Of a stretch of 35,822 bases of DNA, positions 1 to 7,655 are shown in pieces. Numbering within the stretch: position 1 is the first letter of the stretch; the number at the start of each line of letters is the position of its first letter. The DNA comes from an uncultured Oscillospiraceae bacterium (GTDB taxonomy: Bacteria > Bacillota > Clostridia > Oscillospirales > Acutalibacteraceae). Below the pieces are notes generated by a model, which was given only the letters and a program-made list of their open reading frames with translations, did no database searches and was not told the origin of the DNA. A program made the position numbers and the translations under genes. The DNA lies in contig URDW01000002.1 of NCBI GenBank assembly GCA_900546735.1, positions 1 to 35,822 on the forward strand, in the 5' to 3' direction.

Positions 1-80
1 ACCCGTGCCCCTGCGGCAGCGGCAAAAAATACAAAAAATGCTGCGGCGCCCCTGACAAGCAGACCACGACCGAGGACTAA
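1..80 (+). CDS. secA: SecA preprotein translocase, C-terminal zinc-binding tail (partial)
   Basis: Only the last 25 codons are present, read in the frame beginning at base 3 and ending at TAA 78-80. They encode PCPCGSGKKYKKCCG followed by a short acidic tail. The C-P-C-G-S-G-K-K-Y-K-x-C-C-G pattern is the SEC-C zinc motif at the C terminus of SecA, where it binds SecB or ribosomes. The motif also ends some small SEC-C proteins, so the SecA call rests on the motif, its position at the very end of the protein and the strong terminator just downstream. The body of the gene lies outside the window. Confidence 0.7.
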   Translation, partial: PCPCGSGKKYKKCCGAPDKQTTTED

Positions 81-117
81 AGGTAGTCCAAAAGCCAGGC
101 ACTAAAACAAAACGGCA

Positions 118-150
118 AAATGCCCGCTCCAACGAGCGGGCATTTGTTTT
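118..150 (+). terminator. Rho-independent terminator (probably bidirectional)
   Basis: A perfect 12-bp stem, AAATGCCCGCTC (118-129) with GAGCGGGCATTT (134-145), has a CAAC loop and is followed by GTTTT. It lies 38 bases after the SecA stop. On the minus strand the stem is followed by TTTGCCGTTTT, so it can also end the minus-strand gene at 217-525. Confidence 0.85.
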
Positions 151-216
151 GCAGCGCTGCAAGCAGCGCCCTATAAAACGACAGAATAAAGCAGGCATAT
201 TGGGCGCCGCCTTGCC

Positions 217-525
217 TTACTCTTTGCCGATCAGGAAGATGCGTTTTGCAAAGCCGCCGCGGGCGCGGCGCTTGGCGTTGCAGACGGACTGCAGTTCTTC
301 GGCCGAAACGCCCTGGGCTTTTGCCAGGGCCAGGAGCACCTCTAAAATATCGGCCAGCTCTTCCGTCTCGCCGCTTTCCTTGTATTCCGCCACCTCTTCG
401 TCGAGCTTTTTCAGCAGTTCGCGGCGGTAGGCGGCATCGTCCAAAATTTCCAGGTGCGGCACTTCGCCTTTTTCACGCATGATTTCGGGAATGCGGTCGC
501 GCACCAGCTTATTATAATAAATCAT
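217..525 (-). CDS. MazG-like nucleotide pyrophosphohydrolase
   Basis: This 102-residue protein starts MIYYNKLVRDRIPEI, the typical opening of the small MazG/phosphoribosyl-ATP-pyrophosphohydrolase-like house-cleaning enzymes. The acidic metal-binding helices are visible: LDEEVAEYKE near residues 41-50 and EELADILEVL near 55-64, giving the EExxE...ExxD pattern. Members hydrolyse non-canonical or excess NTPs to NMP and pyrophosphate in the cytoplasm. Its length matches the single-domain family, and the ATG at 525 has AAGGG about nine bases upstream. It is downstream of the DUF2804 gene on the same strand, with a stem-loop between them. The exact substrate cannot be read from sequence. Confidence 0.8.
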   Translation of the reverse strand: MIYYNKLVRDRIPEIMREKGEVPHLEILDDAAYRRELLKKLDEEVAEYKESGETEELADILEVLLALAKAQGVSAEELQSVCNAKRRARGGFAKRIFLIGKE

Positions 526-572
526 CTATTATATGCCCTTTTTTATATACTTTCTTTTACTCTCTTGCATTT

Positions 573-599
573 ACCCGGCGGCCGGAACAGCCGCCGGGT
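573..599. other. GC-rich stem-loop between two minus-strand genes
   Basis: ACCCGGCGGC (573-582) pairs perfectly with GCCGCCGGGT (590-599) around a 7-base loop. It sits just past the stop of the DUF2804 gene (607). Neither side has a proper T-run; the plus side has only TTTCACATTT. It may be a weak terminator or an mRNA 3'-end protector. Confidence 0.5.
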
Positions 600-606
600 T
601 TCACAT

Positions 607-1629
607 TTAATACCGGTTGTGCACATCCTCGGCAAAACAGAGCAGATCTTTCATCTGAAGCACCGTGCCGTCGTCCAAAACAGCTTTGCCGGTCATGCGG
701 CCGAACACCTGGTGCTGGTCGGTCACGATCACGCCGGCGTTGATCTTGGCCGCGCGGTCGATGATGGGCTGAAAGTCAGCCTCGAACCGGCCGTCCGACG
801 AGGTAAAGCGCCACGGAGCGGTGTAATACGGCTTAGGGATATGGAATTCCACATCGTCCAGCTTATGGCCCACGCCGTCGTAAAACAGCATATTTTCACT
901 GGCGGCGGACGTGTCGCCGAAACCGTAGCCGATATTGAAGCCAAACGGCTTGCCGCCGATCAGGCCATTGCCGCTGCCCCAGTACCAGGTGTTGTCATAC
1001 GTCCAGACGCCGCGGCCCCAGTCGAGCGTGCCGAAATCCCGCGTTTCGTCAAACGTGTACGTTTTGCCGCCGAATTTGATCCAGCCGGACGCCGGCATGC
1101 AGTTGATTTTCTGATTGTAATAAAAAGCCGTTTTCTTTTCCTTCCACGGCGTGGCGATGACCATGGTGTCCATTTCCGGCTGGGCAAGCGTAATGTCGCA
1201 CGAAAAACTTTCGCGCCCGTAAAAGCGCGAAAAATCGCACACGATACGCCGCTTGCCGGGCGAAACTTCAAAGCGCATGGAAAGCCGGCTGTTCTCAAAC
1301 ACCGTGTCACCCGTTTCCGACGTTGCCGGCAGATGCAGGCCGCCCATCGGAAACGCAGTCAGCACCGTTTCGGTATGCTCCCAGACGGATGCAAAATCGA
1401 GGAATGAAACCGACTGCAGCCCGACGTAGCCGTCGTCCGAGATCGTGAACGCCGCGCCGAAATCGCCGGAGAGCACCAGATAATAGTCCCACTCCTTGAT
1501 GCGGTGCGCCGGCGCCTTTATGTCGGCCCGGTCATAGACCTGCAAAAGCCTGCGCGACCAGCCCGGTTCGCGCAGCGCTCCGTCTGCATTCAAAAGCCTG
1601 CCCGGCTGTGTTACCTCATGATTTCTCAC
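607..1629 (-). CDS. DUF2804 domain-containing protein
   Basis: The protein has 340 residues from the GTG at 1629. That start is preferred because GGAGGGGG lies seven bases upstream and the protein then opens VRNHEVTQPGRLLN, the usual N terminus of this family; an in-frame extension to 1713 would include promoter DNA. Family landmarks are GW...RIKEWDYYLV near residue 50, DDGYVGLQSVSFLDF near 80, and a Trp/Tyr/Gly-rich middle (TRDFGTLDWGRGVW, WYWGSGNG). DUF2804 has no established activity and no signal peptide is visible. It is transcribed divergently from uxuA, so a link to uronate use is possible but unproven. Confidence 0.8.
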   Translation of the reverse strand: MRNHEVTQPGRLLNADGALREPGWSRRLLQVYDRADIKAPAHRIKEWDYYLVLSGDFGAAFTISDDGYVGLQSVSFLDFASVWEHTETVLTAFPMGGLHLPATSETGDTVFENSRLSMRFEVSPGKRRIVCDFSRFYGRESFSCDITLAQPEMDTMVIATPWKEKKTAFYYNQKINCMPASGWIKFGGKTYTFDETRDFGTLDWGRGVWTYDNTWYWGSGNGLIGGKPFGFNIGYGFGDTSAASENMLFYDGVGHKLDDVEFHIPKPYYTAPWRFTSSDGRFEADFQPIIDRAAKINAGVIVTDQHQVFGRMTGKAVLDDGTVLQMKDLLCFAEDVHNRY

Positions 1630-1684
1630 AAATAAGCCCCCTCCAGCATAAAATTTTACATTTTGGGCGGAAATTCCCTTTTCT

Positions 1685-1713
1685 ATCATAACCTGTGCGG
1701 AACAAAAAATCAA
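1685..1713 (-). promoter_or_regulatory. Sigma-70-type promoter for the DUF2804 gene
   Basis: On the minus strand TTGATT (plus 1708-1713) and TATGAT (plus 1685-1690) are separated by exactly 17 bases. The expected start of transcription lies about 50 bases before the GTG start codon. Confidence 0.6.
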
Positions 1714-1734
1714 GAAAGAAATGCCGATCCCTTA

Positions 1735-1763
1735 TTGAAAGAAAAACAGCAATATGGTAGAAT
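1735..1763 (+). promoter_or_regulatory. Sigma-70-type promoter for uxuA-uxuB
   Basis: TTGAAA (1735-1740), a 17-base spacer and TAGAAT (1758-1763) lie about 30 bases upstream of the uxuA ATG. It is back to back with the DUF2804 promoter, so a shared operator is possible in the 21 bases between them, though no obvious inverted repeat is visible there. Confidence 0.65.
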
Positions 1764-1793
1764 AATTTTAACATAAAAAACGGAGGAACGCCT

Positions 1794-2864
1794 ATGCAAA
1801 TGACATTTCGGTGGTTCGGCAAAGAAAAGGACACGATCAGCCTGGAACAGATCCGCCAGATTCCCGGCGTGACCGGCATCGTCCCCGCCCTGCACGACCT
1901 GCCGGCCGGCGAAGCCTGGCCGATGGCGCGCGTGCAGCAGATGCACGACGAGATCACGGCCGCCGGCTTTACGATGGAGTGCATTGAAAGCGTAAACGTG
2001 CACGAAGACATCAAAATCGGCCTGCCAAGCCGCGACCAGTACATTGAAAACTACATCACCTCGATCCAAAACCTGGCAAAAGTCGGCGTTAAAGTGATCT
2101 GCTACAACTTTATGCCCGTGTTTGACTGGACCAGAACAGACCTTTACATGCCGCTGCCCGACGGTTCCACCTGCCTGTGCTACGACGGCAAGCAGGTAGA
2201 GGGCAAGTCGCCCGAGGACATGTTCCGCGAGATCGACGAAAATTCCAACGGCTACGCCATGCCCGGCTGGGAAACCGAGCGCATGGGCGAGATCAAAGAG
2301 CTGTTTGAAAAATACAAAGGCGTCACGGCCGACGACCTTTGGAACAACCTGAAATACTTTTTGGAGGCCATTATGCCCACCTGCGAGGAATGCGACGTGA
2401 AGATGGCCATCCACCCGGACGATCCGCCGTGGGGAATCTTCGGCCTGCCGCGCATCATCACCGGCAAGGACGCGATCGAAAAGCTGTTTGCCCTGGTGCC
2501 GAGCAAGTACAACGGCCTGACCCTGTGCACCGGCTCGCTGGGCGCAAGCCCCAAAAACGACATGGTCGACATCATCCGGGCCGCGCAGGGACGCATCTAC
2601 TTTGCACACCTCAGAAACGTGGCCATCAACGACCAGTGGTTCAACGAAACGGCGCACGAGAGCGCCTGCGGCAGTCTGGACATGTACGCCATCGTCAAGG
2701 CCCTGCAGGAGACCGGGTTTGACGGCTACATCCGCCCCGACCACGGCCGCATGATCTGGGGCGAGGTGGCGCGCCCGGGTTACGGGCTGTTTGACCGTGC
2801 GCTCGGCGTCTCTTACCTGAACGGATTGTGGGAAGCCGTGGAAAAAAGCAGAAAAGAAAAATAA
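1794..2864 (+). CDS. uxuA: Mannonate dehydratase
   Basis: The 356-residue protein matches UxuA in length and opening (MTFRWFGKEKDTISLEQIRQIPGVTGIV). UxuA dehydrates D-mannonate to 2-keto-3-deoxy-D-gluconate in hexuronate breakdown. It is a TIM-barrel metalloenzyme; visible elements include HPDDPPW near residue 205, CTGSLGA near 245, FAHLRNV near 268 and RPDHGR near 312, which carry the His/Cys/Asp metal-site residues of the family. The ATG has GGAGGA six bases upstream. The SDR gene follows after 19 bases, forming a two-gene operon with the preceding pathway step. Confidence 0.95.
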   Translation: MQMTFRWFGKEKDTISLEQIRQIPGVTGIVPALHDLPAGEAWPMARVQQMHDEITAAGFTMECIESVNVHEDIKIGLPSRDQYIENYITSIQNLAKVGVKVICYNFMPVFDWTRTDLYMPLPDGSTCLCYDGKQVEGKSPEDMFREIDENSNGYAMPGWETERMGEIKELFEKYKGVTADDLWNNLKYFLEAIMPTCEECDVKMAIHPDDPPWGIFGLPRIITGKDAIEKLFALVPSKYNGLTLCTGSLGASPKNDMVDIIRAAQGRIYFAHLRNVAINDQWFNETAHESACGSLDMYAIVKALQETGFDGYIRPDHGRMIWGEVARPGYGLFDRALGVSYLNGLWEAVEKSRKEK

Positions 2865-2883
2865 GCGGGAAAGGACCGATAAC

Positions 2884-3735
2884 ATGTTTAAACACGAGAA
2901 TTTAAAGGGCCGCGTGGCCGTTGTGACGGGCGGCGGCGGCGTGCTTTGCGGCGACTTTGCCAAAACGCTGGCCCGGCAGGGCTGTAAGGTGGCCGTGCTG
3001 GATCTGAACGAAGAGGCCGCGCAGAAGTGCGCCGACGCCATCAACGCCGACGGCGGCACCGCCATTGCCGTGGGCTGCAACGTGCTGGAGCCCGAATCCA
3101 TGGAAGCCGCGCGCCGGACGGTGAACGAAAAGCTCGGTACCTGCGACATTTTGCTCAACGGCGCCGGCGGCAACAACCCGAAGGGCACCACCACCAAAGA
3201 CACACTGGAAAAAATCGACCTGGTGCAGAAAGACGAAAGCATTAAAACCTTTTTCGACCTGGACCCGGCCGGCATCAGCTTTGTGTTCAACCTGAACTTT
3301 CTGGGCACGCTGATCCCGACGCAGATCTTTGCCAAAGACATGGCCGAAAAGGAACACGCCTGCATCATCATGATCACCTCGATGAACGCCTACCGCCCGC
3401 TGACGCGCATTCCCGCCTACTCGGCGGCCAAGGCGGCGGTCAAGAACTTTACCGAGTGGATGGCCGTGCACTTTGCACCGCTTGGCATCCGTGTAAATGC
3501 CATCGCCCCCGGCTTTTTCTCGACCAAACAGAACAAAACGCTGCTTTGGAACGAAGACGGCACGCCGACGGCGCGCACCGGCAAGATTTTGGCTGCCACG
3601 CCAATGAACCGCTTTGGCGAGCCTGAAGAGCTGGACGGCACGCTGCTGTTCCTTTGCGACGAGGCATACAGCGGCTTCATCACCGGCGTTTCTATTCCGG
3701 TAGACGGCGGTTTCAACGCTTATTCAGGCGTATAA
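2884..3735 (+). CDS. uxuB: SDR-family fructuronate reductase (D-mannonate oxidoreductase)
   Basis: This 283-residue Rossmann-fold short-chain dehydrogenase has TGGGGVLCGDFA (NAD(P)-binding glycine motif, near residues 16-27), NGAGGN near 93, a catalytic Ser in ITSMNAY near 163 and Tyr-x-x-x-Lys in YSAAKAAVK near 179. In Bacillus-type genomes the UxuB function is carried by an SDR protein rather than the long-chain dehydrogenase of E. coli, and the gene sits beside uxuA as here. The predicted reaction is reduction of D-fructuronate to D-mannonate. The ATG has AAAGGA eight bases upstream. Substrate assignment depends on the uxuA neighbour. Confidence 0.85.
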   Translation: MFKHENLKGRVAVVTGGGGVLCGDFAKTLARQGCKVAVLDLNEEAAQKCADAINADGGTAIAVGCNVLEPESMEAARRTVNEKLGTCDILLNGAGGNNPKGTTTKDTLEKIDLVQKDESIKTFFDLDPAGISFVFNLNFLGTLIPTQIFAKDMAEKEHACIIMITSMNAYRPLTRIPAYSAAKAAVKNFTEWMAVHFAPLGIRVNAIAPGFFSTKQNKTLLWNEDGTPTARTGKILAATPMNRFGEPEELDGTLLFLCDEAYSGFITGVSIPVDGGFNAYSGV

Positions 3736-3768
3736 ACCTTAAATCACTGCAAGCGATTTTGTATCCAG

Positions 3769-3800
3769 AAAACGGAGCACCAAACGGCGCTCCGTTTTTT
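3769..3800 (+). terminator. Rho-independent terminator of uxuA-uxuB
   Basis: AACGGAGC (3771-3778) pairs with GCTCCGTT (3789-3796), followed by a run of six T. It begins 35 bases after the uxuB stop. Confidence 0.8.
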
Positions 3801-3832
3801 CAATATCCCGACAAAACGTGCAAAAATGTAGC

Positions 3833-3861
3833 TTGACGCGCCGTTCCGGCTGCCGGATAAT
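3833..3861 (+). promoter_or_regulatory. Promoter of the small membrane-protein gene
   Basis: TTGACG (3833-3838), a 17-base spacer and GATAAT (3856-3861) lie about 34 bases ahead of the GTG start at 3896. Confidence 0.6.
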
Positions 3862-3895
3862 AAATACAGAAACAAAGTAAAGGGGGCGGCGCACC

Positions 3896-4166
3896 GTGCA
3901 GCGTTTAAAAGAATATGCCAAAAAAGCACTTTACCCGCCGGTCTGGTGCCTGGCGGTTTTGGCCGCCGTTTCCGGCATAGGGCTCTTTTTTGTTTTTACC
4001 ACCGGCGCCGATGCGAAACCGAACCCGGCCGTCTATATCCTCTACACCCTTTCGGCCTACACCCTGCTCATTTTGTGCCTGTGCGCTGCTTTTTGCCGCG
4101 CTGGCCGGCATGGCCGTTTACATGATCGCAAAGGGAAACAAGCAGATACGCCTTGTAAAAGAATAA
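3896..4166 (+). pseudogene. Small two- to three-helix membrane protein, apparently frameshifted
   Basis: Translation starts at GTG 3896 (AGGGGG nine bases upstream) as MQRLKEYAKKALYPPVWCLAVLA, with hydrophobic stretches near residues 16-36 and 47-63 separated by a polar loop. Around 4080-4094 hydrophobic coding jumps frame: the opening frame becomes Arg/His/Lys-rich and runs over the next gene, while the +1 frame reads ALLFAALAGMAVYMIAKG, then NKQIRLVKE and a TAA at 4164-4166. A single extra T in the TTTTT run at 4090-4094 would explain it. The N terminus (LYPPVW...YILYTLSAYTLLILC) recalls uncharacterised Firmicutes membrane proteins that are longer, so this could also be a shortened relic. 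No function can be named. Confidence 0.55.
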
Positions 4167-4192
4167 ATAAAATATTTCTACAAAGCCACCAT

Positions 4193-4222
4193 AAAAAAGC
4201 ACGCCGGAAGCGCGCTTTTTTT
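4193..4222 (+). terminator. Rho-independent terminator
   Basis: The arms AAAAAAGCACGC (4193-4204) and GCGCGCTTTTTT (4210-4221) pair with one mismatch and run into a T stretch. It ends the small membrane-protein transcript and separates it from the HTH gene. Confidence 0.7.
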
Positions 4223-4334
4223 GTTTTACGAATAAAATTTCTGCAATTTTCCACATATATGTGCAAACTCTACGCTTCGTGTGTGTTCTTTTTGGCCGCC
4301 GTGCATTATAATAACGGCGAAAGGAGCGGAAAAA

Positions 4335-4940
4335 ATGGACCAGATAAAAATCGGAAAATTCATTGCCGCCGCCCGAAAAGCGCACGGCATGACACAAAAG
4401 CAGCTTGCCGAGCGGCTTTTAATCAGCGACAAGACCGTTTCCAAATGGGAACGCGGCAAGGGGCTGCCGGAAGTGGGGCTGATGCTGCCGCTGTGCGAGT
4501 TGCTGGAAATCACGGTAAACGACCTGCTTTCCGGCGAGAAAATTTCTGAAAACAATTACCAGAAGAAAGCGGAGGAAAACATGATGTCTTTGATGCAGGA
4601 AAACCAGGAAAACAAAAAGCACCTGGCGCTGTCCGTCATCTGCGGCGTGATCACGATCATCGCAGTATGCGCGCTGGTCGTCATCGCCGCCTATATGCCC
4701 ATACCGGTGGCAGCCCGCATCGCACTGATCGTGCTGGCTGTGGCAACGGGGGCAGCCGGCGTTGGCGCAGCGGCCGTGCTGGACGTAAAAGCCGGTTACT
4801 ACGAGTGCCCGCACTGCAAGGCGCTTTTTGTGCCGAGCACGCGCGACTATGTAAAAGGGTACCACACCTTAACAAAACGCCGCCTGACCTGCCCCGAATG
4901 CGGCAAAAAAAGCATGTGCCGACACCGGATCGTCAGATAA
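4335..4940 (+). CDS. XRE-family HTH protein with two membrane helices and a C-terminal zinc ribbon
   Basis: This protein has 201 residues from ATG 4335 (AAAGGAGC ten bases upstream). Residues 5-60 form a Cro/C1-type helix-turn-helix (TQKQLAERLLISDKTVSKWERG), closely resembling many Clostridial regulators. After a charged linker come two hydrophobic segments near 96-117 and 121-145. The tail has CPHC near 155 and CPEC near 190, a four-Cys zinc ribbon. The layout suggests a membrane-tethered DNA-binding protein whose cytoplasmic ribbon may stabilise or sense something; its targets are unknown. A TATAAT box lies at about 4306-4311 without a clear -35. It is monocistronic, between two terminators. 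Confidence 0.8.
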   Translation: MDQIKIGKFIAAARKAHGMTQKQLAERLLISDKTVSKWERGKGLPEVGLMLPLCELLEITVNDLLSGEKISENNYQKKAEENMMSLMQENQENKKHLALSVICGVITIIAVCALVVIAAYMPIPVAARIALIVLAVATGAAGVGAAAVLDVKAGYYECPHCKALFVPSTRDYVKGYHTLTKRRLTCPECGKKSMCRHRIVR

Positions 4941-4956
4941 GCTTTAACACAGGGCA

Positions 4957-4992
4957 CAAAAAAACAGCGTCTGCCGCAGCAGACGCTGTTTG
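4957..4992. terminator. Bidirectional Rho-independent terminator
   Basis: A perfect 13-bp stem, AAACAGCGTCTGC (4962-4974) with GCAGACGCTGTTT (4979-4991), has a CGCA loop and is flanked by A-runs on the left. It serves the HTH gene (plus) and the end of the hyd operon (minus; hydF stops at 5016). Confidence 0.85.
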
Positions 4993-5015
4993 CTTATTTA
5001 GGCAGCACAGCCACC

Positions 5016-6221
5016 TTATTCGGATTTCGGGCGAAAGACCTCGCCCTCCGGCAGCATGGCCGTGGCGCGGGGCAGGATGCCCTGCATGTAGGCGATGGCG
5101 GTGCCGTAATTCGTAAACGCCGTGCCGGCATCCACGGCCGTGCGCATGCGCCAGCGCATTTCCTTTTCGTTCAGCATACAGCCGCCGCAGTGGATGACGA
5201 GCGCATATTTTGCCAGATCACTCGGAAACGTGCGGCCGCTGGAAAGTTCGATTTTCAAATCTTTACCGGTGCGCTTTTGCAGCCACGCCGGCAGCTTAAC
5301 GCTGCCGATGTCGCCGCACTGGCGGTGGTGGGTGCAGCCCTCTGAAATAAGCACCATATCACCATCCTGCAGCCGGTCGATCGCAGCTGCGCCGGAAAGC
5401 GCCGTTTTTAAAAAGCCCTTTTTGCGCGCCATCAAAATCGAAAACGACGTAAGCGCGACGGTATCCGGCACCATCTGCTTGACCGTTTCAAAAGCCTGCG
5501 AGTCGGTCACGACCAGACGCGGCGGCACACGCAGGTTTTCAAGCACTTTCGGCAGCTCGGCCGGCTGGGTAACGATGTCCACGCCGCCGCAGTCGAGCAC
5601 CTCACGGATGGCCATCTGCTGCGGCAAAATCATACGGCCCTTAGGCGCCGCCGCGTCGATTGGCGTGACGAGCACGACAAAGTCGCCCGGGTCGATCAGA
5701 TCAGAAAGAAGCGGCGCGCTTTTTTGCACACCGGCCAGGCGCGCCAGGCGGTTTTTGAGCTCTTCCACACCCTCGCCGGTCGCAGCGCTGACGTAAAGTG
5801 CATCCTTTTGCCGCGTGTCCGAAAGCAGGTCGCACTTGTTGTGCGCCACGACATACGGCGTTTCAAGCTGCGAAAACAGCGCGACCAGCTCTTTTTCGGT
5901 GGCGTTTAAGTCTCTGGTGCAGTCGGTGACCAACACGGCCGCGTCGCAGCGGCGCAGCGCCTCTTTTGTCTTTTCCACGCGCTTTTCGCCGAGTGCGCCC
6001 GAATCGTCATAACCCGGCGTGTCGAGGATCAGCACCGGGCCGAGCGGCAAAAGCTCCATAGCCTTGGTGACCAGGTCAGTGGTGGTGCCGGCCACATCCG
6101 ACACCACGCTGAGCCGCTGGTTCGTAACGCGGTTGACGAGACTCGACTTGCCGGCGTTGCGGCAGCCGAAAAAACCGATGTGCACGCGCTCTGCACTGGG
6201 CGTGTCGTTTAAAGTGCTCAA
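5016..6221 (-). CDS. hydF: [FeFe]-hydrogenase H-cluster maturation GTPase HydF
   Basis: HydF is the scaffold GTPase that assembles the 2Fe precursor of the H-cluster and hands it to the hydrogenase. The start is taken as TTG 6221, giving MLSTLNDTPSAERVHIG, the usual HydF opening; AAAGGGA lies upstream and the codon overlaps the hydG stop by four bases. A longer in-frame reading to 6473 only runs through hydG. The 401-residue product has GCRNAGKS (20-27), DTPG (68-71) and NKCD (129-132). The C-terminal cluster-binding part has CTHHRQ (296-301) and HCGGC (344-348), matching the family's His/Cys ligand set. It is the last gene of the maturation operon. Confidence 0.95.
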   Translation of the reverse strand: MSTLNDTPSAERVHIGFFGCRNAGKSSLVNRVTNQRLSVVSDVAGTTTDLVTKAMELLPLGPVLILDTPGYDDSGALGEKRVEKTKEALRRCDAAVLVTDCTRDLNATEKELVALFSQLETPYVVAHNKCDLLSDTRQKDALYVSAATGEGVEELKNRLARLAGVQKSAPLLSDLIDPGDFVVLVTPIDAAAPKGRMILPQQMAIREVLDCGGVDIVTQPAELPKVLENLRVPPRLVVTDSQAFETVKQMVPDTVALTSFSILMARKKGFLKTALSGAAAIDRLQDGDMVLISEGCTHHRQCGDIGSVKLPAWLQKRTGKDLKIELSSGRTFPSDLAKYALVIHCGGCMLNEKEMRWRMRTAVDAGTAFTNYGTAIAYMQGILPRATAMLPEGEVFRPKSE

Positions 6222-7636
6222 AATCTGAAATCCCTTTCTCCGTTTTCGATCTTCACCAGGCGTTCGCGGACAATGTCCTTGACCTTGTCCTTGCCGATAT
6301 TGTCGATCTCTTTTTCGATCAGCGCCTCGCCGATCGCACGCGTTTCGGCAGAGGCATAGTCCATCAGGTATTCTTTGAGCGTCATCAGTGCATTCGGGTG
6401 GCAGCAGTTCTGGATCTGCCCCGCCTTGCAAAGGCTCATAAAGCGGTCGCCGGTGCGCCCCTCGCGGTAGCACGCCGTGCAGAACGACGGGATGTAGCCC
6501 AGCTGCATCAGCCAGCGCACGACCTCGTCCAAAGTGCGCTTGTCGGACACATCGAACTGTTCGGAATTTTCTTCCATAACATCCTCTTCGGCATAGCCGC
6601 CGACCGAGGTCTTGGACGCGCCGCTGATCTGCGACACACCGAGACGGATGACCTTTTCACGGCAGGCCTGGCTCTCGCGCGTGGAGATGATCATGCCGGT
6701 ATAGGGCACAGCCACACGGATACAGGCGCAGATCTTGGCAAAAATATCGTCGGAGATCGAGTTGTCGAACGCGGCCGGGTCAATGTCGTCGGCGTGCTTG
6801 ACGCGCGGCACCGAGATCGTGTGCGGGCCGACGCCGTGCACGGCCTCCAGATGCTCGGCGTGCATCAAAAGGCCGGCGAACTCATACTTGTAAAGCTCCA
6901 GACCGAACAGCACGCCAAGGCCGACGTCGTCAATGCCGCCCTCCATGGCGCGGTCCATGGCCTCTGTATGGTAAGCATAATTGTGTTTGGGGCCTGTTGG
7001 GTGCAGTTTTTCGTAGCTTTCCTTGTGGTACGTTTCCTGGAACAAGATGTAGGTGCCGATGCCGGCCTCCTTGAGCTTGCGGTAATTTTCGACCGTGGTG
7101 GCGGCAATGTTGACGTTGACGCGGCGGATCGCCCCGTTTTTATGCTTGATGGAATAGATGGTTTTGATGCTTTCCAAAATGTATTCAATGGGGTTGTTGA
7201 CCGGGTCCTCGCCGGCTTCGATCGCCAGGCGCTTGTGGCCCATGTCCTGCAGGGCGGTGACCTCGCGCACGATCTCCTCCTGCGTCAGCTTGCGGCGGGC
7301 GATGTGCTTGTTTTTCAGGTGGTACGGGCAGTAGGTGCAGCCGTTGACACAGTAGTTAGACAGGTAAAGCGGCGCAAACATCACGATGCGGTTGCCGTAA
7401 AAATCCTTTTTGATTTGTTCGGCCAGGCCGTAAAGCGCCTGCACGCGGTCTGGGTCCTCGCAGGCGAGCAGCACCGACGCTTCGCGGTGGCCAAGCCCTT
7501 TGCGCGCTTTGGCTTTTTCTAAAATTTCGTCGACCAAAGCGAGGTTATTTTTGTTTTTCTCGGCATAGTCGAGCGTGGCGCGGATCTCCTCATCGCTGAT
7601 GAATTCCTGTGCTTTCATAGATTTCGGATCGTACAT
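6218..7636 (-). CDS. hydG: [FeFe]-hydrogenase maturation radical-SAM tyrosine lyase HydG
   Basis: HydG cleaves tyrosine by radical SAM chemistry and supplies CO and cyanide ligands as an organometallic iron synthon. The chosen start is ATG 7636 (MYDPKSMKAQEF, AAAGGGG seven bases upstream); an earlier in-frame start at 7663 would overlap hydE. The 472-residue protein has the radical SAM motif CVNGCTYC (C96, C100, C103) and the C-terminal auxiliary cluster CTAC...C (C386, C389, C412; the CX2CX22C pattern). The length is typical. It is 19 bases after hydE and overlaps hydF by four bases, so the three are probably translated together. Confidence 0.96.
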   Translation of the reverse strand: MYDPKSMKAQEFISDEEIRATLDYAEKNKNNLALVDEILEKAKARKGLGHREASVLLACEDPDRVQALYGLAEQIKKDFYGNRIVMFAPLYLSNYCVNGCTYCPYHLKNKHIARRKLTQEEIVREVTALQDMGHKRLAIEAGEDPVNNPIEYILESIKTIYSIKHKNGAIRRVNVNIAATTVENYRKLKEAGIGTYILFQETYHKESYEKLHPTGPKHNYAYHTEAMDRAMEGGIDDVGLGVLFGLELYKYEFAGLLMHAEHLEAVHGVGPHTISVPRVKHADDIDPAAFDNSISDDIFAKICACIRVAVPYTGMIISTRESQACREKVIRLGVSQISGASKTSVGGYAEEDVMEENSEQFDVSDKRTLDEVVRWLMQLGYIPSFCTACYREGRTGDRFMSLCKAGQIQNCCHPNALMTLKEYLMDYASAETRAIGEALIEKEIDNIGKDKVKDIVRERLVKIENGERDFRF

Positions 7637-7655
7637 TTTTCTTCCCCTTTTCAAA

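Noticed and set aside
1710..3377. Long minus-strand open reading frame opposite uxuA and the SDR gene
   Set aside because: It is a complementary-frame shadow in GC-rich DNA; the plus-strand genes have clear family motifs, ribosome-binding sites and a promoter.
6222..6473. N-terminal extension of HydF in the same frame
   Set aside because: The extension runs entirely through hydG. HydF homology begins at the TTG 6221 start, which has its own Shine-Dalgarno and a 4-base overlap with the hydG stop.
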